Assembly (NCBI GenBank): GCA_037367355.1
Contig: CM074703.1
Location: 2,542,001-2,606,000 of the forward strand
Source: Neoscytalidium dimidiatum
Taxonomy: Eukaryota; Ascomycota; Dothideomycetes; Botryosphaeriales; Botryosphaeriaceae
Length of the DNA stretch: 64,000 bases
Direction: 5' to 3'
Shown here: in pieces, positions 34,405-46,563 of the stretch
Layout of the letters: each line of letters opens with the position of its first letter
Numbering within the stretch: position 1 is the first letter of the stretch
Notes under the pieces: generated by a model
Seen by the model: only the letters and a program-made list of their open reading frames with translations
The model's database searches: none
What the model was told of the DNA's origin: nothing
Position numbers and translations under genes: made by a program

Positions 34405-36012
34405 ATGGCTGTCTCCCACGCTATGCGTTCGGACGTGCGCACCTGTCCAACCCGCCAGAACCGCAATGTGCCTCCTCCTGAAACGGAGTCCGAACCGAAC
34501 AATGGACAGCCTAGACGTCGTATTGCGGTTGCTGTACGTAAAGCCTGAAGATTCACCTGACCCTCTCGACTACTCACAAACTCTCGGCATATGCGATACG
34601 AGGACGAGCAATCCGCTAGTTTTTGCTTCAGTTGCTGATGAAATCCCGCAGTGTGCGCGATGCCGCAAACGAAAGATTCGTTGCAGCGGTGACCCAGGCA
34701 ACAACACTGGGTGCCAAAACTGCCGCGCTGCTGGAGCCGATGTCAGCGCCTGCCAATTCCACAGAGTGAGTACGGCTTTGCTTGCGAAGGAACCCTTCAA
34801 ATTGACTCGTGGCAGGTTGGATCCTACATCCCTGGGCCTCAGAATTTCAACTACTCAAACGCTATGTCGCCAAGCTCTGGCCTTCCTCTGAGTAATGTAT
34901 ATCAAAGCCATGCAAGCGATTATGCCTACGGCCCGCATCCCAAGAGCTTGCTCTCAACTCGAGCATATTCTGGCAGCTACGGCACTATCAGCTACGGTGA
35001 CGACTCCCCATCAGAATCCTATGGATACCAACAGCTGCCGTTGCCTGGGAACGATCTCTTCACAAGTTTTCTAGGTGGCACGCAGGAGCCTGCTCGTGGA
35101 TGGTATGGTGCGAACCCAAAGCCGTCAGCTTCAAGCGATATGTATCTCGAGGGGCCCGCTGCGGCTTCGTACGGGAACTTACAGCTGCCGTACCTGAGCA
35201 GCACTCCGGCCACGCGACAGCCAACTGTAGCCGCAGACAATCTGTCAGCATTCAGCATGAACTCTTTACAATCTTCCCTGGCCTCTCCATCTGCGCCTCC
35301 TCATCCATCTTTACCGTCCACCATCGAGAACCGGCACCTGCCAGTTCCGACTTCAACGCGCATCCAGATGATTCCTTCTGCAGAGCTGCACTTGAGAGCT
35401 CAGCCGACAGCTGCAGTCTCGACTGCACATGCACTTTCTTACCCGAGGGCTTCTATGACATGGAACGTAGATCATACGGTGCAGGACCATCGACAGCCGA
35501 CCTCGAGCACTGCGCCAGCAAGCCAGGTGATGAGCGCGCCAGATGGCAAGCCGTCCACTGCAACTTCCCTCCAAGAACCTGTCATCAGCTACATCCCAAT
35601 TGCGAACAGTAGTCCGGATGCCTCTTCCAACCCGAGCACCTCAACAGTGTACACGCCGAGTTCCCTCTCGGGTGCCACTCCATCTTCACTTGATGAAAAG
35701 TACTCGACTTCTGGTGCGAACATGGTGCAATCGTCTTCGTCGAGTCGGGAGGAAGGCCTCCCACGGAATGACTCTACTACTAGCCTTGCGTACTACGGCA
35801 CAGATGGCCCCTCTGGTAAGCGAACCGCTGGTTCGGAGAATTCCTCCCAGGAGGGGGCTTTAGTCAGCGGGCAGAGGTATGCACCATTGCAACCGCAGAC
35901 ACAGCATACTTCTTCTGGCCTTGAGCAACTTCGAAGGAACTCGTTCGAACATCACCATACCGCTCCAAGCCACCGGGCCTCAATCGCAAGCCTTAACGAG
36001 CGGCGCTACTGA
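34405..36012 (+). CDS. Zn2Cys6 fungal transcription factor
   Basis: Exons 34405-34533, 34652-34765 and 34816-36012 (479 aa from this start). Both introns are phase 0 (GTACGT/CGCAG and GTGAGT/GGCAG). Exon 1 ends QPRRRIAVA. Exon 2 carries the whole zinc cluster: CARCRKRKIRC then GCQNC and a final Cys in SACQFHR, with all six cysteines in the Gal4-type pattern. Exon 3 starts VGSYIPGP and is a Ser/Pro/Tyr/Gln-rich body with no recognisable fungal-specific TF domain, ending RASIASLNERRY. The start is uncertain: Met at 34327 is in frame 26 codons upstream (MNDFERYRR); 34405 (MAVSHAMRSD) was preferred because sequence before it looks less protein-like. Expected nuclear DNA-binding regulator; targets unknown. 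Confidence 0.82.
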
Positions 36013-37310
36013 TATTGAAAGGCTTATACGCTGTGAGCGGTGACGCTTTTCTTTCGTCGCCCTTCTTTCTCATATTCCCCTCGGTGTAGGTAACTATGGC
36101 ACAGCGACTTCTTTTCCCCCGCGCTTATTATTTCCTATGTCACCCGTTCTTCTTCTTTCGGTATTTGTCTGACTGGTGTTCCTCGGAATAAGAAATCGAC
36201 TTGGCATAGTCTCCCATTTAACGGCAGAGCGCATAGCCTCCTTCATCCTTAGGTAGCATAGCTTGTTCTCTTCTTTCTCACCGGCTATTTCTGTGGGTCG
36301 CTTTGCAATGGGCAAGGATGGATCCCAAAAAAAGAGCAATTTCTTGTCGCAAGATCTCTTAATATTCTTCCCCTTACGGTCAAATTATTACAGCTTGCTC
36401 TTGCTGTGGATCCCGCAATAACACAATGTTTGAGAACCAATGGACGCGCATCAAGGGACAGGACAGTTATTAAAGTCAACTTCCGGGCGGTTGGTGGAAG
36501 GTCAAGGGAATTGGAGTGTCCAAGACACGACAGGCATGAGTGCAGGCGTGAAATTGATTTTCATACTCTCTTCAATTCCTCCTCTTTCTCCTTTCTCCCT
36601 TCTGCAGGCATGCGCTCGTCGTTCTCAACTTCAAAGATAGTAAAGATCATCTTGAACGGGAGGCACGGGTCTTCCATATTTGACAAATAGTTTCTCTGAT
36701 TGTTTCCATGCTTTGTTCTCGTGTTTCACACATCCACATTCGTTTCCTGACGGCTATCTGTACTTTTACATACCGCTAGCAACCAAAAAATTTATCCACG
36801 CCAGGGCAACTCTTTGGCCAAGCCTAGTCTGGCCTTTTCTAATTCCGGTGAGGCCCCACCTAGTCGCTATGAGCTAGTTGCAAACAATTGTTGAGCTATA
36901 ACGTATGGATACGCATTTGCAGTTGCTCTATCGTTTAATTTATGCAGTGACAATCGAGACCCAACAGGAAGCCTGCTGGTCGTCTCGGCAGTCGATCTCC
37001 TCACATTCTCTTTCGCACTTGTGTCCTGAGCCGTCCCTTGGCTTTCTTGAGCACTACCCCCGCAACTGCTCCAAGCAGGAAGGAGCTCCGATGCAGAGCA
37101 TGAGATCGGCTACAGGACATTTGATCCCGAGATTTTAGCCACATTTCCCGAATGAATGATGTCACTGTACGTGAACGAAGTTGTTTTAATGACTTTTACC
37201 GCCTTGTCTATCCTTACATTATTTCGCAAAAAGGTTTGCGCCTCGTGAAACATATCCATCTCAAATTTTCACGCATCTAAATACTGCGTCACTCTGCAAA
37301 TCGCAAAACC
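36013..37310. other. Intergenic region
   Basis: About 1.3 kb of moderately AT-rich sequence: 3' flank of the Zn2Cys6 gene, then 5' flank of the RidA-like gene. No gene or clear regulatory element was recognised. Confidence 0.5.
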
Positions 37311-38098
37311 ATGATCTTCCAAATACCCCTCTTCTCCACCTTCCTCCTCACTGCAGCGGCGCATAACCCACTTACGCCAAACTACACGTCCCCTCTCGGT
37401 GTCGAGATTTACAATCCTCCGCAGAGCTTTGATCCGAACGGACCATGGAGCATGATGGCACGTGCGGGACAAACACTCTACGTCGCCGGTATGCTCATCT
37501 CCTCTCCTCTCTCTTTTCTCTCTCTTTTTCTCCTTCTCCACCACACCAAAAGGGCGAAGACAAAAAAAAGAGTGAAGAATTCAGCAGTCATGATAAAATT
37601 CACATCCCTAAACTTAAATGACAAAACCAGGCATGCGCGGCTTCCACCCTTCCAACAACAGTTTGATCCCGCTCCTTCCTACCACCTCCTCCACTTCCCC
37701 CGGCGACGCCGGCTACCCCCGCATTCGGCAAGCATTCGACAACATGGCGCAGTTGGCACGTCTGGGCGGCAGCGAAATCGTGAGTAAAAACCCCACCCCC
37801 TCCAAATTGCTCTACATCTCTCCATAGAGAGAAACAATGTGAATGAAAAAAAAAAAGAACAACGAGGAGAGGTTTGGATGACGTGGAAAAAAAACCAAAT
37901 CAGACTTCATGCACTCGCCTCGTCGTCTACGTATCCGACATGTACCGCTGGCGACCCGTGGTCAACCAGGTGACGCAGGAGCTATGGGACACGGCGGAGG
38001 ACGGAGGAGCGTCGTATCCTGTCCGAACGATCGTCGAGGTGCAGCGGTTGAACGACGATGACATTGTCGAGGTGGAGGGGACGTTCTGGGTTGGCTGA
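37311..38098 (+). CDS. RidA/YjgF/YER057c-family protein with N-terminal signal peptide
   Basis: Exons 37311-37488, 37631-37779 and 37904-38098 (173 aa). The introns have GTATGC/CCAG and GTGAGT/TCAG ends. The N-terminus MIFQIPLFSTFLLTAAAH is a good secretory signal peptide. The RidA fold follows: NPPQSFDPNGPWSMMARAG, LYVAGMRG, YPRIRQAFDNMAQLARLGG, CTRLVVYVSDMYRW, and the C-terminal YPVRTIVEVQRL ... IVEVEGTFW. The Arg in PVRTIVEV and the Glu in VEVEG fall where RidA proteins have their active-site Arg and Glu. RidA enzymes hydrolyse reactive enamines/imines, usually in cytosol or mitochondria, so a secretory signal is unusual. No operon-like partner is adjacent. Function beyond the family is inferred. 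Confidence 0.82.
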
Positions 38099-38833
38099 GC
38101 GGAGAGGTAATATGATAGTCTGGATATGACTGATGAAGGGTGGATATAGGCGTGCTTAAGACTAGGGAAGAAAATGTATCGCGCGTTGAGAGCCCACGAG
38201 TGGTGGCGCAGGAGGTGCATACGAATCCAGGCTACTACAAAAGGAAAAAAGGAAAAGAAAAAGAGGTTCTACTCGATAAGGCATCAAATGAAACCCCCCA
38301 GTGCAGCAAACTTTCGGATTCTTCATCAATTTTCATCTGTCACTTCTGACTACCGTCCGTAGACGTACACTTCTCAATCACCGTCATTAGCTAAGCCGCC
38401 TCTCAGGAATTTCCGATTGGCCTTGTCCACCGCTACCTATTTTCTTGCTGCACCAGCCGACTGCTCCTTTTTTTTTTTATATCGCTCACCTTCTGAATCT
38501 CAAGTGATTGCACCCCACCAACGCCCTGCAAATGCTGATTCAGAGTCTTTATAAAAGTAAGAGAATGAAAAACATGCAGGTGAACCCGCCCTTTTCTCTT
38601 CCTTGAATGTCGAAAGACAGAGCAGGAAATGGAGAAGAGGAAGCGAACCTCGTGAGTACCCGGGCCATCTAATTTTCACACTCGTCCCACATATCTCCGC
38701 CCTTTCCTATCCATTAAGAAACGACGAAGTACGGCGGACGTCAAGTCGATTCGGGAAAGTGACGGGCCTGTGGATCCTGCTACTGGTGGTCGAGTTCGAA
38801 AAGAGCTTGTTCCGTTTAACCACCAAAGCTCGT
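38099..38833. other. Intergenic region between convergent genes
   Basis: About 0.7 kb between the 3' ends of the RidA-like gene and RPB2. It contains a poly-T tract near 38468-38479. No gene seen. Confidence 0.5.
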
Positions 38834-41800
38834 CTACTGCCTGACACTGTACCCGCTGCGCTTGGTGTACATCCTCGACGCAATGTTCATACTCGCTAGC
38901 TCTTGGAACAGCAGCTTCGCAGCGTATGGAATGTAGATCTGCGCAATCTTCGTCTTGTTCTTGCAAGGACGGCATTCGAACTGGTTGCGCTTGAGGTTGC
39001 TGTTATTGTCGTGAAGGTTAATCAATAGTATGTTCCTTGCTCAAGGGGAACAGGTTTAAAACTTACGCGATAGGTGTCATCAAGCCGCAGATCTCGCAAA
39101 TATGAACGCGGTACGCGTCAGACACTTCGAATAGACGCTCCTTGAGGAAGGCACTTGCACCGTGTGAAATCATGCAATCACGTTCCATCTCTCCGAAGCG
39201 CAGACCGCCATCTCTGGCACGACCTTCAACAGGCTGGCGGGTCAAGATTTGGACAGGGCCGCGAGCACGTGCGTGAATCTTATCATCGACCATGTGGCGC
39301 AGACGCTGGTAGTAGGTTGGACCCAAGAAAACCTGTGCGGTGAGCTTCTTGCCCGTGTGACCGTTGTACATGACCTCAAAGCCACGACTCTGGTAGCCAT
39401 GCTCACGTAGGAGAGATGACACCTGCGTGACAGTGACGTCGGTGAAAGGAGTCGCGTCACCCTCCTGACCACGGAGAGCGCCAACCTTAGAGAGCAAACA
39501 CTCGATCAAGTGAGCAATTGTCATACGAGAAGGAATGGCGTGAGGGTTGATGATGAGATCTGGGGTGAGACCCTCCCGAGTGAAAGGCATATCTTCGTGG
39601 CGGTAAGTGATACCAATGGTACCTTTTTGACCGTGGCGCGAGGCAAACTTGTCTCCAATCTGAGGGACCTTGGTGGTTCTCGTCCTGACCTTGACAAACT
39701 TCAAACCATCGCTGTTGGTGGTTAAAAGCACTTGATCCACGATGCCGTTCTCCGTGCTACGTAGAGGTGTCGAAACATCGCGCTTGATGTGCATCTTTGT
39801 CCTTTGACCCAGCTCCTCCGCATCTGGCGCAATGGGTGCAGTCTTTCCGATGATAATATCTTCACCGGAGACACGGACACCAGGCGCCACGACGCCGTCA
39901 TCATCAAGCTTGTCGTAGGTTCCGTGTTTGAGGCGCATCGTGTCGCTGCGCATGGGTTTCTCGAACGACTCGACCACTGCCATGCCGACCTTCTTTTCCT
40001 GGTCGGTGTATGAACGGTAGAACAGACTGCGGAAAAGACCACGATCGATACTGCTCTGGTTCATGATAACGGAGTCTTCCTGGTTGTAACCAGAGTAACA
40101 AGCGATGGCGACGATGGCGTTCTGGCCGGCGGGCAGTTCACGGAATCGCAAGTACTCCATAGATCTGGTGGTTGCAAGGGGCTTCTGAGGGTAATACAAG
40201 ACGTTCACCATCGTATCCATGCGCAGCTCGTAATTGGTAAGACAGACGCCCATAGCCTGCTTACCCATGGCGGATTGGTAAGTATTACGAGGAGACTGGT
40301 TGTGGTCAGGGAAAGGAATGATGCTGGCGCAAATGCCCAAGATCATACTAGGATGGATCTCGCAATGGGTGTACTGCTTGACGCTGGGATTAGGAGGGGG
40401 GACGACACGCTCGTGAGGATCCCTGTTGAGCTTGGATTCCTCATCTTCCATATCGATAACTCCTTCACGAGCCCTATGGTGAGCTCTCAGGTCATCAGGA
40501 GTCATGACAATCATAGCCGACTCCTCTTCTTCAGCGTCCATGTACTCGACAACACCACTGGTCAGTAGACCCTTCCAACCGAATCTCCTCTCTTCCCTCT
40601 CTTCATCGGACATTCCAGAAACGTCGATTTGTTGATCCTCTTCGAGCTTATCGATGTGGTAACGAGACAAGACCAAGTTCCCCTTGTTTTTGGATGTATT
40701 ATCATCATCAACAATGAATAAGGGCCTGCATACACGTCCCGCGTCGGTGAAGATTTTGAACTCTCTGTCACGGACATCGCGGATGAGGCTCATCTCTGGT
40801 GAGAGAGTACCATCACGGCGGAGCCTCTTGACGACTGCGACCAGCTGAGTCGGGTCACGGTGGATACCAACCCAAACGCCGTTGACGAAGATCTTCGTGG
40901 CGTGCGGTGACACGCTTGGTTCGTACTCTTCCAGAAGCTCCATGTTTCGCTGTGTCATGAAGTCCTGGATCGGGGTGACATCGCTACCAACGGTAACGTG
41001 ACACATCAGTGACAGGTTCTTCACCAGACCGCAAGCCTGGCCTTCGGGCGTTTCTGCCGGGCAGACCAAGCCCCAATGCGTATTGTGTAGCTGACGCGGC
41101 TTTGCAAGCTTGCCGTCGCGGCCGATGGGTGTGTTAGTACGACGCAAATGCGAAAGAGTGGAGGCGTAGGTGTATCTGTTCAAGACCTGGGAGACACCGG
41201 CTTTGCTAGAAGCGGCCTTCTTCTGGTCACCCCAATTACCGGTGGCGAGAGAGTATTTTAGGCCATTCGTAATAGTCCCCTGCTTGACAGCCGACTGGAG
41301 AGAGAATGGGCGGCCGGCTTCAACGCATTTCTTGAGATAATTGTAAACGTCCCTGGTCAGCTTCAGGAACAAAGAACGAAAGAGATTCGCAAGAAGAGGA
41401 CCAGCAAGATCGAGACGCTTCTTTCCAAAATGATCTCTGTCATCCTCATCGCGGCGCCCGAGATGACACTGAAGCAGGCGATAAATCATGTAACCAAGGA
41501 AAAATGCCTTTTTGGTCTCGCTGCCCTCAGTCTGAGAGATATGTGGCAGAAACTCCTTCTGGATGATATCGCGGGCAAGCTTCACACGCTCACGCTTGGT
41601 ACCACCGGTGCTAGGATTGCTGCCTCTCCTGCCAATAAAGTCCAGTGCACTGACTCTGTCCTGAATCAGGACGGACTCTTCAATGGATGGCCGGATGGCT
41701 TCCATGAGCTTGGTGTCGTTCTTATCAAAGCAGATGTGGCTGATAATATCCTCGTCCGACACAATACCAAGGGCACGGAATACGATAGGAATCGGTACGT

Positions 41801-42665
41801 CGGCCTTGACGTAAGGTAGGGTCGCGTACAAGCAGGCACCCTGACCTTCCTTCCATAACTGGGGCTTCTCGAACAGCTTCAAGGTCATGGAAGAAAGCAG
41901 ACGCGAGCCCTTCTCAACGGCACTTCGAATCTCTGCAATCCACGGTGTCGGGCTTTGTCGCTTCCGGAAAACCTGCACAATGTTCGCCGCACTCCTCTCC
42001 TGTGCAATCAAGACTTTCTCGCTGCCGTTGATGACGAAGTAACCTCCTTGATCGTAAGGGCATTCACTATGGGCGTAGAGTTGCTCGTCGGTCAAGTTGC
42101 GGAGACCGCAGACGAAGGACTTTAACATGACCGGCAAACGTCCGAAAAAGACCTGCTCCTTCTCCGTTCGGCTATCCACCTCCCACACCAGCTCAGTGGC
42201 GCCTGTTGTCTCATCTTCATCCAAGTCACCAGAAGGGGCAACGGGTCGCTCGCGGGCAACGGAAGTCTTCGTGCTCATGTCGCTCATCATAGCGGCGGCG
42301 TAGGTCAAGTTCCGGAGACGTGCCTCGTGAGGGAAGACATCACGTGTCACGCCGCCATCAGTCAGAGAAGGGCGACCCATCTTGACCTCGCCGAAGTTGA
42401 CCTCATACCGCTTTTTGATGATGGGATCCGGGTCACTCTCATCCACGGGGGGCGTGTGGTCCATGGTGATAGCGCCCATGTGCTCGACGATATTTGGGAG
42501 GGTGTTCTTAACGAACTCATCGTAAGAATCGATCTGCTGCGAGACGAGGCCTTTCTCCTCGAAGAAGGAAGAGATGACCGTCCAGCAGTCCTCCGCAGTG
42601 ATGGTGTCCTCGATATCATTCTCGTACGTCGTATCGTTATCATAGTACCCGTTTGGATAGCTCAT
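38834..42665 (-). CDS. RPB2: RNA polymerase II second-largest subunit RPB2
   Basis: Exons 42665-39067 and 38999-38834 (1254 aa, the usual length). The 67-bp intron near the 3' end (GTAAGT/AACAG) joins GLMTPIA to [18 protein letters not shown] and splits the C-terminal zinc ribbon (CEIC ... CRPC). Diagnostic segments include [74 protein letters not shown] and [18 protein letters not shown], the polymerase active-centre and hybrid-binding regions. With RPB1 it forms the catalytic core of nuclear Pol II. The start [11 protein letters not shown] is the only plausible Met before the conserved domain. It is a widely used fungal phylogenetic marker. Confidence 0.98.
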
Positions 42666-43232
42666 GGCGGTGGCGGGGTGCTAGCGACAGGCGCCAGCGC
42701 GGAGAGGCAGAGCGGTGTCGGAATCGGGTGTGAAGCAGACGTACGCGCGAGAGCGCGTCGGAGCAGACAGGAACCCTCTTGAGCTCGCGCGCAAAGGGCG
42801 AACGGACTCGACGGACTCGGCGGACTCGAGGCGCGCGGCGCAGGATGCGGCGGACGCGCAGGTGCAGTCGGGAGGGTCGGAGAGAGGTTGAAGGCGAGAG
42901 TGTCCTCAAAGAGAAGTGAAGTGCTGCACCGCACAACGAGACGATCGCCGCCGCCCAGCCGCGGTGTGCACGGCCCACATGAGGCGCTATTATTCAGCGA
43001 CTGCCGAAGTAAACCCGGGATGCTCGCTGTTAACCACCTGCCAAAGCACTGCTACTGTATTTTTCTACGTCACTGCCGGAGAGGATGCGGAGGTCACGCG
43101 AGGAAGGCTCAAAGGGGGTGAATGATGATCTCCGTTCATGCAAACAGTTCTTGAGCATGATTACAATTCCATCAACACTACAGCGACCAAGATCTCCGTG
43201 ACAGCCGCCATTCTGACGAACCATCTCAAACT
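42666..43232. promoter_or_regulatory. RPB2 upstream region
   Basis: 567 bp between the RPB2 start and the end of the next minus-strand gene. It includes GC-rich direct repeats of GGACTCG near 42800-42830. No open frame here is convincing. Confidence 0.45.
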
Positions 43233-44312
43233 CTACAGCTTGCTTTGACCCTCTTGCGGAACCTTGACCACCACTTTGCCCCAAGTATTCCTGCCCCCTA
43301 AGGCGGATAATGCTTCTGGCACGCTCTCCAAGCCCACGAATTCTTTGTCCGTGAAACAGGTGCCTCTGAACTTTCCAGCTTCCATGAGGTCAAAGATGCC
43401 TTGCCACACCTTTGCGGCAACCACCGGATCGCGCGCTGCTTGAGCCCCCCAAAATAAGCCCACGACGCTGCAATTCTTCAGGAGGATGCGGTTCGTTGCC
43501 ACCTTCTCGATAGGGCCACCGGCAAATCCGATGACAAGCAAGCGTCCGTCCCAGGCAATGCACTTCATGGACTGGGCAATGAGGCCAACCGAATCATAAA
43601 CGATATCGACACCCCTTCCCTTTGGAGTTAACTTCTTGACCAGGTCCGGCCAGTTTTCCTGCCTGTAGTCGATGACGTGGTCAGCGCCGTATGAGCTTGC
43701 GATCTCTAATTTGCGAGAAGTGCCTGCGGTTGCGATGACAGTGGCCCCGAAGGCCTTTGCGATCTGCACTGCGGCTAGGCCAACGCCTCCGGCAGCGGCG
43801 TGGATGAGCACGTAATCGCCTGCTTTGATATTCGCACGGTTCACGAGGCCGGCGTAGCTGGTGGGCGCGGTAACGAAGAGGCCTGCAGCGTCGAAGAAGC
43901 TCCAGCCCTTGGGCATCGGCAGGATCTTGTCCTCGTCGACAGCGATTTTCGTTGCATAGCCTCCCTGCGAGCCTCCAAACACTCTGTCGCCGACCTTGTA
44001 CTTTGGAGAGCGGCCCTTGGATAAAGAGGCCGGGGCGTGGATGATAACGCCGGCGAACTCAGAGCCGGAGACCCATGGGAAGGGCGGCTGGGTCTGGTAT
44101 TTGCCCTGGATCTGTAGGATGTCGAAGAAATTGCAAGCGGTTGCGTGGATGGCGACTACATACTGGTCCGGCTTCGGCACTGGGTCGGGCAGGTCGCTGA
44201 CCCGGAGCTCGGACGGGCCCTGCAAACAAGCGCTGTTCAGCTGCTGCGGCGACGGCGGGAGGGCGGACTGTCAACGAACCTTGACATACTTGGTAACTTG
44301 GATGCCACGCAT
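43233..44312 (-). CDS. Quinone oxidoreductase-like MDR enzyme
   Basis: Exons 44312-44280 and 44219-43233 (339 aa). The short first exon encodes MRGIQVTKYVK; the 60-bp intron (GTTCGT/TGCAG) joins it to GPSELRVSDLPDP. It has the medium-chain dehydrogenase/reductase fold without zinc ligands: ACNFFDILQIQGKYQTQPPFP, GSEFAGVI, the coenzyme motif AAAGGVGLAAVQIAKAFGA and VIDYRQENW. These match NADPH:quinone oxidoreductases and zeta-crystallin-like proteins, which reduce quinones or activated enones. Substrate and location are not visible; no targeting signal is seen. It is divergent from the ubiquilin gene 774 bp away. Confidence 0.88.
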
Positions 44313-45086
44313 TGTCGAGGCAGATTTAGGAATGTGGGTCGAGGAGCAGCGGCCGGGAAGTCGCAATGTTATGCATGGCTGCTCTCTCGCAGCGCAGCCG
44401 CGGGCTGGGGGAGCTCCCCGCAAAAGGGCGGGCAGGTGCCGAGGTTGGGGTCAGCCTGGCACACTGGCCTACTGGCACACTGGCGAGCGAGGCTCAACCG
44501 CCAGGCCGCCAATGACGACAGCTGAAACATAAGCGCGCCGGCCACCAGAGAGCGCTGCGACGGGAGCTGCAGTAGGGGAACCTTAGGCCGACTGCGAGCC
44601 TCTCGGCAGTGCCGCGGGGTCTTGCGGGCGACTGTGGCGCGAGCGGCGCGCTGAAGCACAGCGAGAGATACACACACAGAGGCACCGACACTGGCGCCAG
44701 GGCCGTGCTCGCCGCGCTCTGCATGGAAGCCTCAATGGAAGCCTCCAGATCTCAGCCTTCCCATTGCTGAGGCCCGCTGACTGCACACCTTCCCGCCTCC
44801 ACCCACACACCCACCCACACCATCCATTCCTAGAGCCCTGCGCCCTGTCCTGCCCTCCCCAAGCTGCACTGCGCCGCCCGCCCGTGCCGCTCCAGAATTT
44901 CCACTGCCGCAAGCTCGCGCCTCCCGCCTCCCGCCTCCCGCCCTCAGCAAACAGCGCTGCCGCGCCCCAGCCAGGCTGCTGTCATCACTATCTGCGTCAC
45001 ATCGCCCGCCACCACCACCACCACCCCCCCTCCTCCCACCCACTCAACCTCAACGCCGCCTCACCCTCTCACCCTCACCCGCAGCA
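44313..45086. promoter_or_regulatory. Bidirectional promoter region, quinone oxidoreductase-like / Dsk2
   Basis: 774 bp between divergent start codons. The Dsk2-proximal part is strongly C-rich, with CCTCCCG repeats (44927-44942) and a CAC trinucleotide run (about 45009-45025), as in leaders of abundant fungal transcripts. Confidence 0.45.
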
Positions 45087-46563
45087 ATGGCCGACGACGC
45101 CGGCCAGAACGAGGAATACGTGACCTTCAATGTCAAGTCCTCCAACGACGCCAAGTACACCTTAACCCTTCCGCGCAGCACCACTGTTGCCGACCTGAAA
45201 GCGAAGCTCGCAACCTCCGAATATGCCGACACGCCCGCCGAGCGCCAACGCTTGATCTACTCTGGTCGTGTCCTCAAAGACCACGACACCCTTGATAGCA
45301 CAAAGATCAAAGATGGCAACACGATACATCTCGTGAAAAGTGCCGCGAGCAATGCACGCCAGAACCCCGCCAACCAGGCCTCCAGCGCCGCCGCCGCCTC
45401 AGGAACCGGCACTCCCAGAAGCAACGTCCCCACGAGCTTTGCCACCGGAACCGGCAATGATCCTCTCGCTGGCCTCACCGGCGCACGCTATGCCGGTATG
45501 ATGGGCCTTCCTGGCGCAGGTACCTTCGGACCTGACGGTGGTGTGAGTTCTGCACCCCATCCTTATCTCTACACGGGCCAAACGGTGCATGCCAGCTAAC
45601 GCCGCGCAGATGGGCGCACCGCCCGACCCTGACCAGCTTCTACGCCAGCTCGACGACCCTAATACCCTACAACTCATGACCGAAGCCATGAACAACCCCA
45701 TCGTCATCCAACAAATTCGCAATAGCCCTATGTTCCGCAACAACCCAATGATGCAGCAGATGTTCGACAACCCCACCTTCCGCCGCATGCTCACCGATCC
45801 GGAGGTGATACGGCAACAGATGCAGATGGCGCGATCCTTCGGTGGCCTAGGAGGCGCGGGAGGAAACTCGTTCCCGGCGCCTGGTGTCACCAACACCACA
45901 CCTCAGGGCCAGAATACCAACAACCCCGGAAGCACGACCACGGGGGAGTCCACGACGGCGACCTCGAACCAGCCCAACACCACAGGTTCCACAAGCCCTC
46001 CACCCAACCCTTTCGCCATGTTCGGCAATCCGGCCGCTGGCGCTGGCGCAGGCGGCGCGGCGGCGAATCCCTTTGCGGCGCTTTTCGGTGCACCTCCCTC
46101 CGGCTCGCCAACCCCCGGCCAGAACCAGGAAGGTCAAGGCAACACCACTGCCCCCGCAAACCCCTTCGGAAACCTCTTCGGCGGTGCCGGTGCCGGTGCC
46201 GGTGCTGGCGCTGGCGGCCAAGCAGACCCTTTCCAGCAGGCCGCCCAGAACCTCATGCAGAATCCGGAAGCCATGCGCGCGACAATGCAGATGCTCGGCC
46301 TCAATCCTCCTGGCGGCGAGGGCAACAACCCTGCCGGCGCAACTGCCGGAGATGCGCAGGCTGCCAATCCGTTCGCCGGCCTCTTCGGCGGCTTCCCGCC
46401 CGCTGGTCCGCCCGACAACAGGCCGCCGGAGGAGAGGTATGCAGAGCAATTGAGGCAGCTGAACGATATGGGATTCTACGAATTCGAGAGGAACATCCAG
46501 GCGTTGAGGAGGAGCGGAGGGAGTGTGCAGGGTGCGGTGGAGTACTTGCTGAACAGCTCATGA
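45087..46563 (+). CDS. DSK2: Ubiquilin/Dsk2 ubiquitin-receptor protein
   Basis: Exons 45087-45542 and 45610-46563 (469 aa). The 67-bp intron is phase 0 (GTGAGT/CGCAG). Order: N-terminal ubiquitin-like domain (about residues 11-85: YVTFNVKSSNDAKYTLTL ... RQRLIYSGRVLKDHDTL ... IHLVK), STI1-type repeats rich in Asn-Pro-Met (LRQLDDPNTLQLMTEAMNNP, NPMMQQMFDNPTFRRML), Gly/Ala/Asn/Pro low-complexity linkers with NPFA/NPFG repeats, a second STI1-like segment (NLMQNPEAMRATMQMLG), and a C-terminal UBA domain (RYAEQLRQLNDMGFYEFERN ... AVEYLLNSS). It shuttles ubiquitinated clients to the proteasome in the cytosol and nucleus and assists ER-associated degradation. A (GGTGCC)-type repeat at about 46183-46218 encodes a GAGAGAGAG run. 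Confidence 0.95.
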
